Below are positions 40,088 to 48,274 of a stretch of 64,000 nt of DNA, piece by piece (position 1 is the first letter of the stretch; every line of letters starts with the position of its first letter). The DNA lies in NCBI RefSeq assembly GCF_042649685.1, contig NZ_JBHRZT010000032.1, forward strand, positions 62,001-126,000. Reading direction: 5' to 3'. The notes beneath the pieces are model-generated. The model did not search any database and had not been told where the DNA came from. It saw nothing but the letters and a program-made list of their open reading frames with translations. A program made the translations under genes and the position numbers. The stretch is from Bacillus_BA songklensis (GTDB taxonomy: Bacteria; Bacillota; Bacilli; Bacillales; Bacillaceae_H).

Positions 40088-42370
40088 TTAGAGTCTCCAT
40101 AGTTCAATAGAATTAGGTCTGGAATCTTGTGGAAGAACGCTCTTAATATCAACTAGGACACCCTGGCAATCAATCAACAAGGAACCTAAATCCTCCCAAT
40201 TCATTTCCATATATTGTTTGTGTGGAACCGCTAATATAATAGCGTGGCTCGGTTGAAGATCATGAAACGGGCATAAAGTTAAGCCGTATTCTTTTTTGAC
40301 TTCCTCCGGATCTGCCAGTGGATCTGCCACTTGCACCTTAATGCCGAACTGCTGCAGTTCATGGATAATATCAATAACTTTTGTATTTCGTATATCAGGT
40401 ACATTTTCTTTAAAGGTTAACCCTAGTACTGTTACAACCGATCCTTGAACTGCTGTTCCTTTTTGAATCATTAATTTTAAAAGAGCCAACACGACAAATT
40501 GTCCCATCGTATCGTTTATTCTTCTTCCTGCTAAGATCACTTCCGGATGATAGCCGATACTTTCAGCTTTGAAGGTAAGATAATACGGATCGACTCCGAT
40601 GCAATGACCTCCTACCAGACCCGGGCTAAACCGAAGAAAATTCCACTTTGTTCCTGCCGCTTTCAATACTTCAGCTGTATCCAATCCCATCCGTTCAAAA
40701 ATAATAGCCAATTCATTCATTAATGCAATATTGAGGTCACGCTGTGTATTTTCAATTACTTTGGAAGCTTCGGCTACTTTTATGGAAGGGGCTTGATAGA
40801 CTTCGTTAACGACCGAGCCGTATATTTCAGCAATAGCTTCCTTTGTTTTTTCGTCCTGGCCGGAAACTACCTTTACGATGTTTTGGAATGTATGTTCTTT
40901 ATCGCCGGGATTTATTCTTTCGGGTGAATATCCCACAAAAAAATCCGCTCCTGCTTTTAAACCGGATTGTTTTTCGAGAATCGGAATGCACACTTCTTCT
41001 GTAGCCCCTGGATAGACAGTAGATTCATAGACAACGATCGTACCTTTTTGCAGATGGTCACCAACTGTTTTTGAGGCTGAAATAAGCGGTTTAAGGTCTG
41101 GCCTTTTCGTGTCATCGATTGGTGTAGGGACTGTAACAATAATGAAATTACATTCCTCCAGCTCTTTTGGATTTTCTGTATAGCTTATAGGTGCCCTTTT
41201 TAATTCTTCTTTCGAAACTTCTCCCGTATAATCAATATTCTCCTTTAAGGTTTGAATGCGTTTTGGATTTATATCAAATCCTACAACCGGAAATTTATTG
41301 CTGAGTGAGAGGGCTACAGGCAATCCGACATAGCCGAGTCCCACTACCCCAATTTTTCGATTAAAGTTTTTAAGACCATAATACTCCAAATACCAATCAA
41401 CAAATTTTCCAACGCCTTCTTCTATGGAAGTTGAAGGTTTGAAATCAACAGCCTGCATTAAATCATCTACGTTCGCGTAAGTTTCTGGAACGTCGCCCGG
41501 CTGGAGCGGAAGGAATTCTTTTACCGCTTTTTTGCCAAGTTTCTCCTCTAGTACAGATATAAAGTCCATTAACTGAACAGGCTGGTTATTGCCAATATTG
41601 TAAACTTTGTAAGGGGCGCTGCTTGTGTGATCTTCAGAGCAGAGAGGAGAGGGTGTGCGTGGGATCAAGCGAACAATTCCCTCTACAATGTCATCAATAT
41701 AAGTAAAATCGCGCCTCATTTCACCTGAGTTGAACACTTGGATTGGCTGGCCATCAATAATGGCTTTTGTAAATTTAAATAGGGCCATATCCGGTCTTCC
41801 CCATGGGCCGTATACCGTGAAAAAGCGCAACCCGGTTGTCGGCAATCTATATAGATGGCTGTAAGTGTGAGCCATCAGTTCATTTGCCTTTTTAGTTGCT
41901 GCATATAAACTAATAGGATAATCGACGTTGTCATCTGTTGAAAAAGGCATTTTTGTATTAGCCCCATACACGGAGCTTGAGGATGCATACAAAAGATGTT
42001 CAACTTGATGATGACGGCAAGCCTCCAAAATATTCGTAAAACCTACAATATTGGATTGGATATATGCATGAGGATTTTCAAGACTATATCGAACCCCTGC
42101 CTGGGCGGCCAAATGCACAACGGCAGTTATATGATACTTGGAGAAAAGTGTATCGATTGCTTTTTGATCTTCTAATGAAGCATAAAAAAACGTAAATCCT
42201 TCATGCTCTTTTAATAAATCCAACCTTGAATGTTTTAAATTCACCTCATAATAATCATTTAAATTATCGAGCCCAACCACTGTATAGCCTTCTGCCAATA
42301 ATCGTTTTGATAGATGAAAACCTATGAATCCGGCGCAGCCTGTAATAAGAATTTGACTATCGGTCAACAT
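40088..42370 (-). CDS. Fused NDP-sugar epimerase and NDP-sugar 6-dehydrogenase
   Basis: 760 residues in one uninterrupted frame. Residues 1-330 are an extended SDR epimerase of the UDP-glucuronate/UDP-GalA 4-epimerase type: GCAGFIG at 11-17, Ser130-132 (ASSSSVYG), Tyr156 and Lys160 (SLYAATKK). Residues 338-760 are a UDP-sugar 6-dehydrogenase of the WbpO/TviB type: GVVGLGYVGLP at 341-351, VPTPIDD, ESTVYPG and the catalytic Cys590 in VGGHCIGVDPYYL. The linker is under ten residues. Normally these are two proteins. Together they would oxidise a UDP-hexose(NAc) to a uronic acid and epimerise it. AGGAGCTG precedes the ATG. Confidence 0.93.
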   Translation of the reverse strand: MLTDSQILITGCAGFIGFHLSKRLLAEGYTVVGLDNLNDYYEVNLKHSRLDLLKEHEGFTFFYASLEDQKAIDTLFSKYHITAVVHLAAQAGVRYSLENPHAYIQSNIVGFTNILEACRHHQVEHLLYASSSSVYGANTKMPFSTDDNVDYPISLYAATKKANELMAHTYSHLYRLPTTGLRFFTVYGPWGRPDMALFKFTKAIIDGQPIQVFNSGEMRRDFTYIDDIVEGIVRLIPRTPSPLCSEDHTSSAPYKVYNIGNNQPVQLMDFISVLEEKLGKKAVKEFLPLQPGDVPETYANVDDLMQAVDFKPSTSIEEGVGKFVDWYLEYYGLKNFNRKIGVVGLGYVGLPVALSLSNKFPVVGFDINPKRIQTLKENIDYTGEVSKEELKRAPISYTENPKELEECNFIIVTVPTPIDDTKRPDLKPLISASKTVGDHLQKGTIVVYESTVYPGATEEVCIPILEKQSGLKAGADFFVGYSPERINPGDKEHTFQNIVKVVSGQDEKTKEAIAEIYGSVVNEVYQAPSIKVAEASKVIENTQRDLNIALMNELAIIFERMGLDTAEVLKAAGTKWNFLRFSPGLVGGHCIGVDPYYLTFKAESIGYHPEVILAGRRINDTMGQFVVLALLKLMIQKGTAVQGSVVTVLGLTFKENVPDIRNTKVIDIIHELQQFGIKVQVADPLADPEEVKKEYGLTLCPFHDLQPSHAIILAVPHKQYMEMNWEDLGSLLIDCQGVLVDIKSVLPQDSRPNSIELWRL

Positions 42371-42604
42371 TTTCAGCTCCTGTCCCTTCTAGAAAATTGA
42401 TAGCTACATTTGTATATGAAGGGAGGAAAGGCAAGGTGCGTTAAACTATGAAAAATGGGTAGCAATCTATCAAAAATAAAAGATAGAGATATAGAATGTT
42501 TACATCTTTCTATTGAAAATTATTTTTATATTTTGGTTTTAATTAAGCTAATTCAGGGTAAAGTTTTCTGAAAAATTATATTTGAAAAAATCAGGTGAAG
42601 AAAG

Positions 42605-43411
42605 ATGCATAAAGGGGAACTGCTGATTATCGGTGGAAGCGAGGGGAAGGAGCACGAAACCGAGATTTTAGATAAATTTATAGAATTGTCACGCGCACGG
42701 GGAGGAGCTGTCGGCATTTTACCGACAGCCAGTCAAATTCCAGACCAGGTCAGTGCTGAATATGTTGAAACTTTCCGCAGGCTTGGAGCGCAGGAAATAG
42801 AGATTATTGGTGTAGATTCAAGAGAGAAAGCTGAAAGCCCTGAAATCAGTGAGTTGGTATCGAAACTATCAGCTCTTTTTATAACGGGAGGCAACCAAAA
42901 ACGGTTAAAAGATTTGATAAAAGGGACAGCACTATATGACACCTTATACGAAAAGTGGTCAAGCGGGATGGTGATTGGAGGAACAAGTGCCGGAGCTTCT
43001 ATAATGGGTGAACATATGATTGTTTCCGCCCAAACGAAAGCAAAGGATGACGTTTTAGAGGTAGATATGGACGAGGGTTTTGGTTTGTTGAAAAACATGA
43101 TCATTGACCAGCATTTTTCTCAGCGGGCGAGATTTGGGCGCTTACTGCATGCCATTGCTCAGGAATCTCAAACAATTGGAATAGGTATCGATGAAAATAC
43201 TGCTATCCTGGTAAAAGGAAATGAGTTTGAAGTATATGGTCAGCACCAAGTAAGGGTGTTTGACGGAAAGAACAGGACCTATGTCGATGTTAATATAGCT
43301 GATAACGGAAGCGAAGAGGCAACAATGTCTGGCATACAATTGCATACGCTTACAAAAGGCTATCGTTTTGATTTATCCAAGCGCGAGTTACTAAATAGAA
43401 AAGGAGAATAA
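42605..43411 (+). CDS. cphB: Cyanophycinase
   Basis: 268 residues of the peptidase S51 family; it cuts cyanophycin (multi-L-arginyl-poly-L-aspartate) into beta-Asp-Arg dipeptides. The serine nucleophile elbow is GGTSAGASIMG (about residues 123-133), with LFITGGNQKRL before it and the family-specific DQHFSQRARFGRLL after it. No signal peptide, so it is cytoplasmic. AGGTGAAG precedes the ATG. The usual neighbour, cyanophycin synthetase cphA, is not in this window. Its stop lies 17 bases from the truncated end of an M14 carboxypeptidase remnant, which suggests a rearrangement here. Confidence 0.9.
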   Translation: MHKGELLIIGGSEGKEHETEILDKFIELSRARGGAVGILPTASQIPDQVSAEYVETFRRLGAQEIEIIGVDSREKAESPEISELVSKLSALFITGGNQKRLKDLIKGTALYDTLYEKWSSGMVIGGTSAGASIMGEHMIVSAQTKAKDDVLEVDMDEGFGLLKNMIIDQHFSQRARFGRLLHAIAQESQTIGIGIDENTAILVKGNEFEVYGQHQVRVFDGKNRTYVDVNIADNGSEEATMSGIQLHTLTKGYRFDLSKRELLNRKGE

Positions 43412-43427
43412 AAACGAAAATTAATTT

Positions 43428-43910
43428 GCTTTCCTAATTTTAAAACATCGGCGTCCACTTCATATTTTTTCCCGCTGAACGGATCGGTATAGGAATCCGT
43501 TGCTACAACCGCTGCAAGCTGTACCGGAACGGAACGGTTATCTTCGTCAGAAACTGTATTAAAGCCGCGATGGTGGACATCGACATACACGTCAGGCTTG
43601 AACTCTTTGAACACGCTTGTAACGGTTCTTGATTCAGCCGTTACGTAAAAGCCGCCGTTGCATAGCGGTCAGGGGAAAGATTTGAATAGCCGGCTATTTC
43701 CAGCTTCATTTTTCCTTTTGAAGAAGATTCTAGCTTTTGAAGAGTACTGTACAATTCAGGATTGCTCATATAGCTTGAAAGAGAAATGTTCTGCTCATTT
43801 TCGACCCACGGGCCGTTTGGTCTTGACTGCCCTTCTGCAAAGGCGGTTGTCGACGCTGCCATTGATAATGCAAGAGCTGCTGGAATCATCATTTTTGAAA
43901 TTTTTCTCAT
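43428..43910 (-). pseudogene. Decayed M14 zinc carboxypeptidase (5' part, internal deletion, truncated 3' end)
   Basis: The 5' piece (43641-43910) encodes a signal peptide (SKMMIPAALALSMAASTTAFA) and the first ~60 residues of a secreted M14-family peptidase (MKLEIAGYSNLSPDRYA). A stop follows. Shifting frame recovers a later part (43428-43630: FKEFKPDVYVDVHHRGFNTVSDEDNRSVP, VDADVLKLGKQIN). The whole region between, including the HxxE zinc site, is missing, and the 3' end stops at the cphB end. It is non-functional. Confidence 0.75.
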
Positions 43911-44156
43911 ATGATCCTCTCCATTAAATTATTTCGATTTACTTAAATTTAGAAAATCTAAATAACAGGTCGACGTGTTAATCTTCAATGTTTGCGGCAA
44001 TAAAGATAAAGAGGCTTTTCAGGAAAACGGCTAACTTGAGGATAAGTGAAAGCCATGGATGAGAGTTCACAAGTTGTTCTTGAAATGATCAGAAATGACC
44101 CTGTTTTTTGAATATAATAGAGTTAATAGAAGAAAGAAATTAGAGGAGGCTAACAC

Positions 44157-45053
44157 TTGCTTACAAATCACTTGGATTTTAGACTCGAGCCAAAGTTAAA
44201 AGAACTTTATGAGGAGCACAAAATAAGAGCAGAAAAAATAGACTGGGGATACCATGACTTTTTACCGTGGGATAAAGCACAAGATTTCCGGAGAGTCCCG
44301 TGGGATCCAAGTCAAGTAACCCTTCCGCAGGGAGTGGTTACGGCAGTGGAGACGGCTCTGCTGACAGAAGTAAATTTGCCATGGTTTACATCGCATTTGG
44401 AACAAACATTCAAAGGTTCACTCGCTGTCATACAGGATTTTGTACATACATGGACCGCCGAAGAGGATCAGCATTCCAACCTTTTAGAAACCTATCTTCT
44501 GATTACTAGAAATGTGGATCCTAAACGCCTTCATCAACTGCATAAACAAACTGTAGAAGGCGGCTGGCAGCCGGATTTCCATACACCGTTTGAAACCATG
44601 GTTTATACATCGCTTCAAGAATTGGCGACAATGGTTTTTTATATGAATGTGGCGAAAGTGGCAGGGGAGCATGATAAAGATTTGGGGGGACTTCTTAGAA
44701 GACTGGCCAAAGATGAAATTCTCCATTATGCTTTTTACCGTGACGTCATAAAATTTCATTTGCAATTGGAGCCGAATTATTGTTATTATCTCGGTCATGT
44801 TATTAAAAACTTCCAAATGCCGGGGGCTGTAATGCCGGATTTTGAAAATCGGATGTCAATCATCGCAAAAGAAGCCAATTACGGACCGTTGGAATATTTT
44901 GATCAAGTGCTGGATGTAATTGTGGAATATTGGGAATTGGAAAAATTAAGGCCGATTGCTCCTGAAGCCGAAAAGGCGCGACTGGACATCCTCAACTATC
45001 ATGCACGGCTGAAGCGCGTAAGAGACCGCTTTAACGCTTCAAAAAGAACATGA
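44157..45053 (+). CDS. Acyl-[acyl-carrier-protein] desaturase (ferritin-like di-iron)
   Basis: 298 residues of the plant-type stearoyl-ACP desaturase family. The two iron ligand motifs are EEDQH (TAEEDQHSNLL, about residues 101-111) and DEILH (AKDEILHYAFYRD, about 184-196), with extra Glu ligands in VETALLTEVNLPW and LQELATMVFY. It inserts a cis double bond into ACP-bound acyl chains using O2 and ferredoxin. TTG start, with AGAGGAGG eight bases upstream. It is a lone gene followed by a strong terminator. Bacillus normally desaturates membrane lipids with Des, so this soluble enzyme is a less common addition. Confidence 0.88.
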   Translation: MLTNHLDFRLEPKLKELYEEHKIRAEKIDWGYHDFLPWDKAQDFRRVPWDPSQVTLPQGVVTAVETALLTEVNLPWFTSHLEQTFKGSLAVIQDFVHTWTAEEDQHSNLLETYLLITRNVDPKRLHQLHKQTVEGGWQPDFHTPFETMVYTSLQELATMVFYMNVAKVAGEHDKDLGGLLRRLAKDEILHYAFYRDVIKFHLQLEPNYCYYLGHVIKNFQMPGAVMPDFENRMSIIAKEANYGPLEYFDQVLDVIVEYWELEKLRPIAPEAEKARLDILNYHARLKRVRDRFNASKRT

Positions 45054-45116
45054 GGGTAAATGTTGAATCGTGCACTGAAGAGACTCACTAAGTTTTTCAT
45101 AACGGTTCATTTTTAG

Positions 45117-45164
45117 GAGGATGGCTCAAAAGCATGTTTTTATGCTTTTGAGCCATCCTCTTTT
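45117..45164 (+). terminator. Terminator of the CTCAAAAG repeat family
   Basis: GAGGATGGCTCAAAAGCAT pairs perfectly with ATGCTTTTGAGCCATCCTC, followed by TTTT. It shares its core with 14644 and 58801. Confidence 0.9.
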
Positions 45165-45338
45165 CCGTTTATCTCAATTCCGATAGTCGTCTTATTGTCT
45201 ATTGATCGTACGTTTTTATTATATAAAAATCCACATAAAGAGGAGTTCTGTCAAGTAAAAAGGCAGGCATTCACCATAAGATAATCTATTAAATGAGCAA
45301 ATGGAAAAAAGAAATCTACAAAACTTTTATTACCAAAA
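45165..45338. other. Intergenic region with a MITE-end-like sequence
   Basis: 45217-45238 (TATTATATAAAAATCCACATAA) resembles the left end of the element at 20202 (TAATATATAAATCCACATAA). No partner end is visible, so it may be a solitary end. Otherwise nothing recognisable before the SigB-type promoter. Confidence 0.35.
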
Positions 45339-45364
45339 GTTTCAAAGAGAAATCCCCGGGGTAA
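45339..45364 (+). promoter_or_regulatory. SigB-type promoter
   Basis: GTTTCA, 14 bases, GGGTAA, compared with the SigB consensus GTTTAA-N12-15-GGGTAT. It stands about 65 bases upstream of a gene whose relatives (YflT/Gsp17M, YsnF) are SigB regulon members. Confidence 0.6.
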
Positions 45365-45428
45365 ACAAACTATGGGAGTAAATGTAAATTTATTTCCAAA
45401 TGAAATGGATTTTAGGAGGGATAAAAGA

Positions 45429-46520
45429 ATGGTCGGCACTTTTTATTCAGAGCAAGAGGTCTTGTATGCGATTGAAGGGTTGAAGCGTAAGGGTTATCGT
45501 GAAACCGATATCATGGTGGTGGCAAAAAACAGAAGTGATATTCCCTTGGTTGCTGCTCAAACTGGAGTCATGATAGAAGCGGATATGCAAGTGAGTACCT
45601 TAGCCGGTGCTATGATGGGCAGCTTGTTTACCATGATGACAGCCGGTATGGGCGGTCTTCATGCAAATGCACTGGCTGACAGACTCATGGAAAGAGGCAT
45701 CCCGGAATTTACTGCAAAACAATGTGAGACGGAAGTCAATAAAGGGAAAATGATTGTATTGGTCGATATGAATCCAGCTTACAGCAGTCCGATTTACGAT
45801 GATGCCGGAGACGTACAGGTTGAGGCTGAAGAACAAAAATCAGTCCGTCTCCGTGAGGAACAACTTGACGTCACAAGGGAACGTGTACAGATTGGAGAAT
45901 TACAGCTCCGTAAAGAAGTGATTGAAGAACAGCGAACCATTCACGTTCCGCTTACCCGTGAAGAAGTATATGTGGAGCGCCGTCCCGTCGTAGACGGCAA
46001 GTACGATGGCGGCCCTATTTCGGACGATGAGCTCATTCACATCCCTATTATGGAGGAACGCATCGAGGTAACAAAAAGACCTGTAGTCGTTGAAGAAATC
46101 ATTGTCGGCAAGAGAAAAATTCAGGAGACAAAGCAGGTACAGGATATTGTGAAGAAAGAAGAGGCCCGCATCGAACGTACAGAAGCTCCTGTCATGGAGG
46201 AAAACCCGTATATCACCCATTTAGCCAGTGAAGAAGACTTAAATATCGCCAGCTTAACGAACAATGGGAAAGAAGAAATCCGCACAAAGCGTACAGGCTC
46301 TCTTGCTGTTAAAGAAGATAAAGAAAATCCTGGCTCACCCAATAACCAAAAGAATGAAACGAGTGTAAATCAAAAAGATTCTTCTGATGTTGAAGCAAAT
46401 AAAAATATTGCTATTTCAGCGAATAGCAAAAAAGAAGGAGCCACCCTCAAGGCTGCGGATTCTTCCGACGATGAGGAAAATAAAAACAATAAAACTCAAA
46501 TTAATAAAAAGAAAAAGTAA
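45429..46520 (+). CDS. General stress protein: YflT/Gsp17M-like N terminus plus DUF2382 (YsnF/AvaK) domain
   Basis: About 363 residues. The N-terminal ~110 match the heat-induced Gsp17M/YflT pattern (GTFYSEQEVLYAIEGLKRKG, DIMVVAKN, GAMMGSLFTMMTAGMGG). The middle ~130 are a DUF2382 domain of repeated RLREEQLDVTRERVQIGE and VPLTREEVYVERRPV type strands. The last ~90 are a low-complexity Lys/Asn/Asp/Ser tail ending in KKKK. ATG 45429 is chosen over 45372 because TAGGAGGGAT precedes it. A SigB-type promoter upstream fits a general stress role; the molecular function is unknown. Confidence 0.8.
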   Translation: MVGTFYSEQEVLYAIEGLKRKGYRETDIMVVAKNRSDIPLVAAQTGVMIEADMQVSTLAGAMMGSLFTMMTAGMGGLHANALADRLMERGIPEFTAKQCETEVNKGKMIVLVDMNPAYSSPIYDDAGDVQVEAEEQKSVRLREEQLDVTRERVQIGELQLRKEVIEEQRTIHVPLTREEVYVERRPVVDGKYDGGPISDDELIHIPIMEERIEVTKRPVVVEEIIVGKRKIQETKQVQDIVKKEEARIERTEAPVMEENPYITHLASEEDLNIASLTNNGKEEIRTKRTGSLAVKEDKENPGSPNNQKNETSVNQKDSSDVEANKNIAISANSKKEGATLKAADSSDDEENKNNKTQINKKKK

Positions 46521-46572
46521 CCATTTCTAGAAAATAACATGGGGGTAAACATGAAATCCTTGGATAGTGTAC

Positions 46573-46606
46573 AAAAAAGGCTGCCGATTTAACCGGCAGC
46601 CTTTTT
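46573..46606 (+). terminator. Terminator after the stress-protein gene
   Basis: AAAAAGGCTGCCG and CGGCAGCCTTTTT form a long perfect stem with a T run. Confidence 0.9.
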
Positions 46607-46780
46607 GGCATTTCTTTTTCCCGCAGTTTTGCCGATCATTTACATATAGACAGTTTCTATCCCGTTAGAATTCAACGCCTTTAATGGTGGAAGCTTCACT
46701 TGATATAAAAAAAGAAAACAGGGAAAACTAGGGAAGGTTCGTTATACTCATTAGTTGACATATTGAAAGGGTGAAATTTT

Positions 46781-47002
46781 ATGAAAAATTTAAGGTTTTT
46801 ACTGGCTGATCAATTCCAGGCCGAGAGTCTAGCGGAAGACTTGAGGCTGCAGCTTGAAATAAACCGTTTTGAAGATGTCAAAGTGGTTCCTGTCAAAGAT
46901 CGTAATGAAATTATCGTTCAAGTACCAGAGGCAAATGGGACGCTGGAGGAAACGGTGGATAGCTTCATGAAAAATTACAGAACAGGGGAAATACTTGAAT
47001 AA
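46781..47002 (+). CDS. Small hypothetical protein
   Basis: 73 residues (MKNLRFLLADQFQAESLAEDL... TVDSFMKNYRTGEILE), with a mixed alpha/beta, acidic composition and no motif, membrane segment or signal that I can name. AAAGGGTG precedes the ATG at good spacing and a terminator follows at 47019, so the gene is probably real. It looks like a small single-domain ferredoxin-like or ACT-like fold (LRLQLEINRFEDVKVVPV, IIVQVP), but that is a guess. Confidence 0.65.
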   Translation: MKNLRFLLADQFQAESLAEDLRLQLEINRFEDVKVVPVKDRNEIIVQVPEANGTLEETVDSFMKNYRTGEILE

Positions 47003-47018
47003 AGCATCCTCTTGAAAA

Positions 47019-47050
47019 GAAAGCTGTTGATGAAGGGCAACAGCTTTTTT
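47019..47050 (+). terminator. Terminator after the small protein gene
   Basis: AAAGCTGTTG pairs with CAACAGCTTTTTT across an eight-base loop. Confidence 0.85.
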
Positions 47051-47060
47051 GCTTTAGAGT

Positions 47061-47160
47061 ATATATGAATCCGCCAAACACCTTTGTAAGCTCGTTCAAG
47101 ATGAAAAAACAGAAAAGCGCAAATAGAAGAAGGCTCGATGGCAGAGGTTAAAAAAGGAAA
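47061..47160. repeat. Dispersed repeat, copy 2 of the MITE-like family
   Basis: The segment from GCTCGTTCAAGATGAAAAAA to GAGGTTAAAAA matches the internal part of the element at 20202 loosely and 58961-59012 closely (only a few mismatches over about 50 bases). Its left side (TATATATGAATCCGCC) resembles the terminal repeat of copy 1. No ORF. The rest of 47003-47351 holds only the terminator and the next ribosome site. Confidence 0.55.
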
Positions 47161-47351
47161 GGAAATATTTCTAGTGGAGTGAATGTGATAAGTATAGGCA
47201 GGCGTTATGTAAAAACGGTAAATGATCCAGCTGGCTTTAGGGAGTCTTTCATATTTTTGGGGACAGTTGAAACAAGACGTTTTAGTCAACAAATGGACGG
47301 GCACACTGATTATATATGTAAATAACACGAAAGTAAAAGGGGATTGAATTC

Positions 47352-48179
47352 ATGAATCATTTACAAGGTCCGGTTAAATTTGACTTCCATACCCATCATG
47401 AACGCTGCGGTCACGCGATTGGAACGATTGAACATTATGTAAAATCAGCGGTCGAAAAAGGATTGGACCTCATTGGGATTGCAGATCATTCTCCTTACCT
47501 TTACAGCGAAGAAGACCAGCTTTACCCTACAATCGCTATGGCCAAAAGTGAATTGCCAAGGTATGTGGATGAAGTTTTGCGTTTAAAGCAGAAATACAGC
47601 GGAAAAATCCAAGTGCTGCTTGGTATTGAAAGCGACTTTTATCCTGAACACTTGGAGATTTATCGCCAGCAATTAAGTCTGTATCCGTTTGACTATATTA
47701 TCGGCTCTGTTCATTATGTAGATGACATCAGCATTTTCAAAAAAGACCGGTGGGAAGGGCTAACCAATCAACAAAAAGTACAGACCAAAGAGAAATATTA
47801 TAACTTAATCGAGCAATCGGCCCGCAGCGGCATGTTCCAAATTCTCGGTCACATTGATGCGATGAAAGGTTTTTACCCTGAATTTTCAGCAATTGAAACA
47901 GAGGTCATCGAGAATACGTTGAAAGTCATCGCTGAAAGTGATATTGCGATTGAAATCAATACATCCGGGAAAACAAAAGACTGTGGAGGGTGGTATCCGT
48001 CAGATGAAATCTTGGAAAGAGCACTTTTTTATGATGTAAAAGTCACGTTTGGATCGGATGCCCATACTCCAGATCGTGTAGGGGACGAATTCGAATTGGT
48101 CCAAAAGAGATTGAAAGAGCTGGGTTTTAAGGAATGGGCTTATTTTATTCAAAAGGAGAGATATATGACGGCTTTATAA
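47352..48179 (+). CDS. PHP-domain histidinol-phosphatase (HisK/HisJ family)
   Basis: 275 residues of the PHP phosphoesterase family with a trinuclear metal site: DFHTHHERCGHA (HxH), IADHSPY, the GIESDFYPEH Glu, the IIGSVHYVDD His, LGHIDAMKG and the closing FGSDAHTPDRVG (DxH). The family removes phosphate from L-histidinol phosphate in histidine synthesis. No other his gene is in the window, which is normal for Bacillus, where hisK is apart from the operon. The ATG has AAAAGGGGATTG upstream. Confidence 0.9.
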   Translation: MNHLQGPVKFDFHTHHERCGHAIGTIEHYVKSAVEKGLDLIGIADHSPYLYSEEDQLYPTIAMAKSELPRYVDEVLRLKQKYSGKIQVLLGIESDFYPEHLEIYRQQLSLYPFDYIIGSVHYVDDISIFKKDRWEGLTNQQKVQTKEKYYNLIEQSARSGMFQILGHIDAMKGFYPEFSAIETEVIENTLKVIAESDIAIEINTSGKTKDCGGWYPSDEILERALFYDVKVTFGSDAHTPDRVGDEFELVQKRLKELGFKEWAYFIQKERYMTAL

Positions 48180-48187
48180 TATCCACA

Positions 48188-48235
48188 AAAATCAATTGAC
48201 ATAAATAAAAAGCATTTATGTCAATTGATTTTTGT
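48188..48235. terminator. Bidirectional terminator
   Basis: AAAAATCAATTGACATAAAT is the exact complement of ATTTATGTCAATTGATTTTT. It lies between the convergent phosphatase and permease genes and serves both. Confidence 0.9.
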
Positions 48236-48274
48236 ATTCCACGATTCAATAAAAATGTCGCTCATGCACAAATC

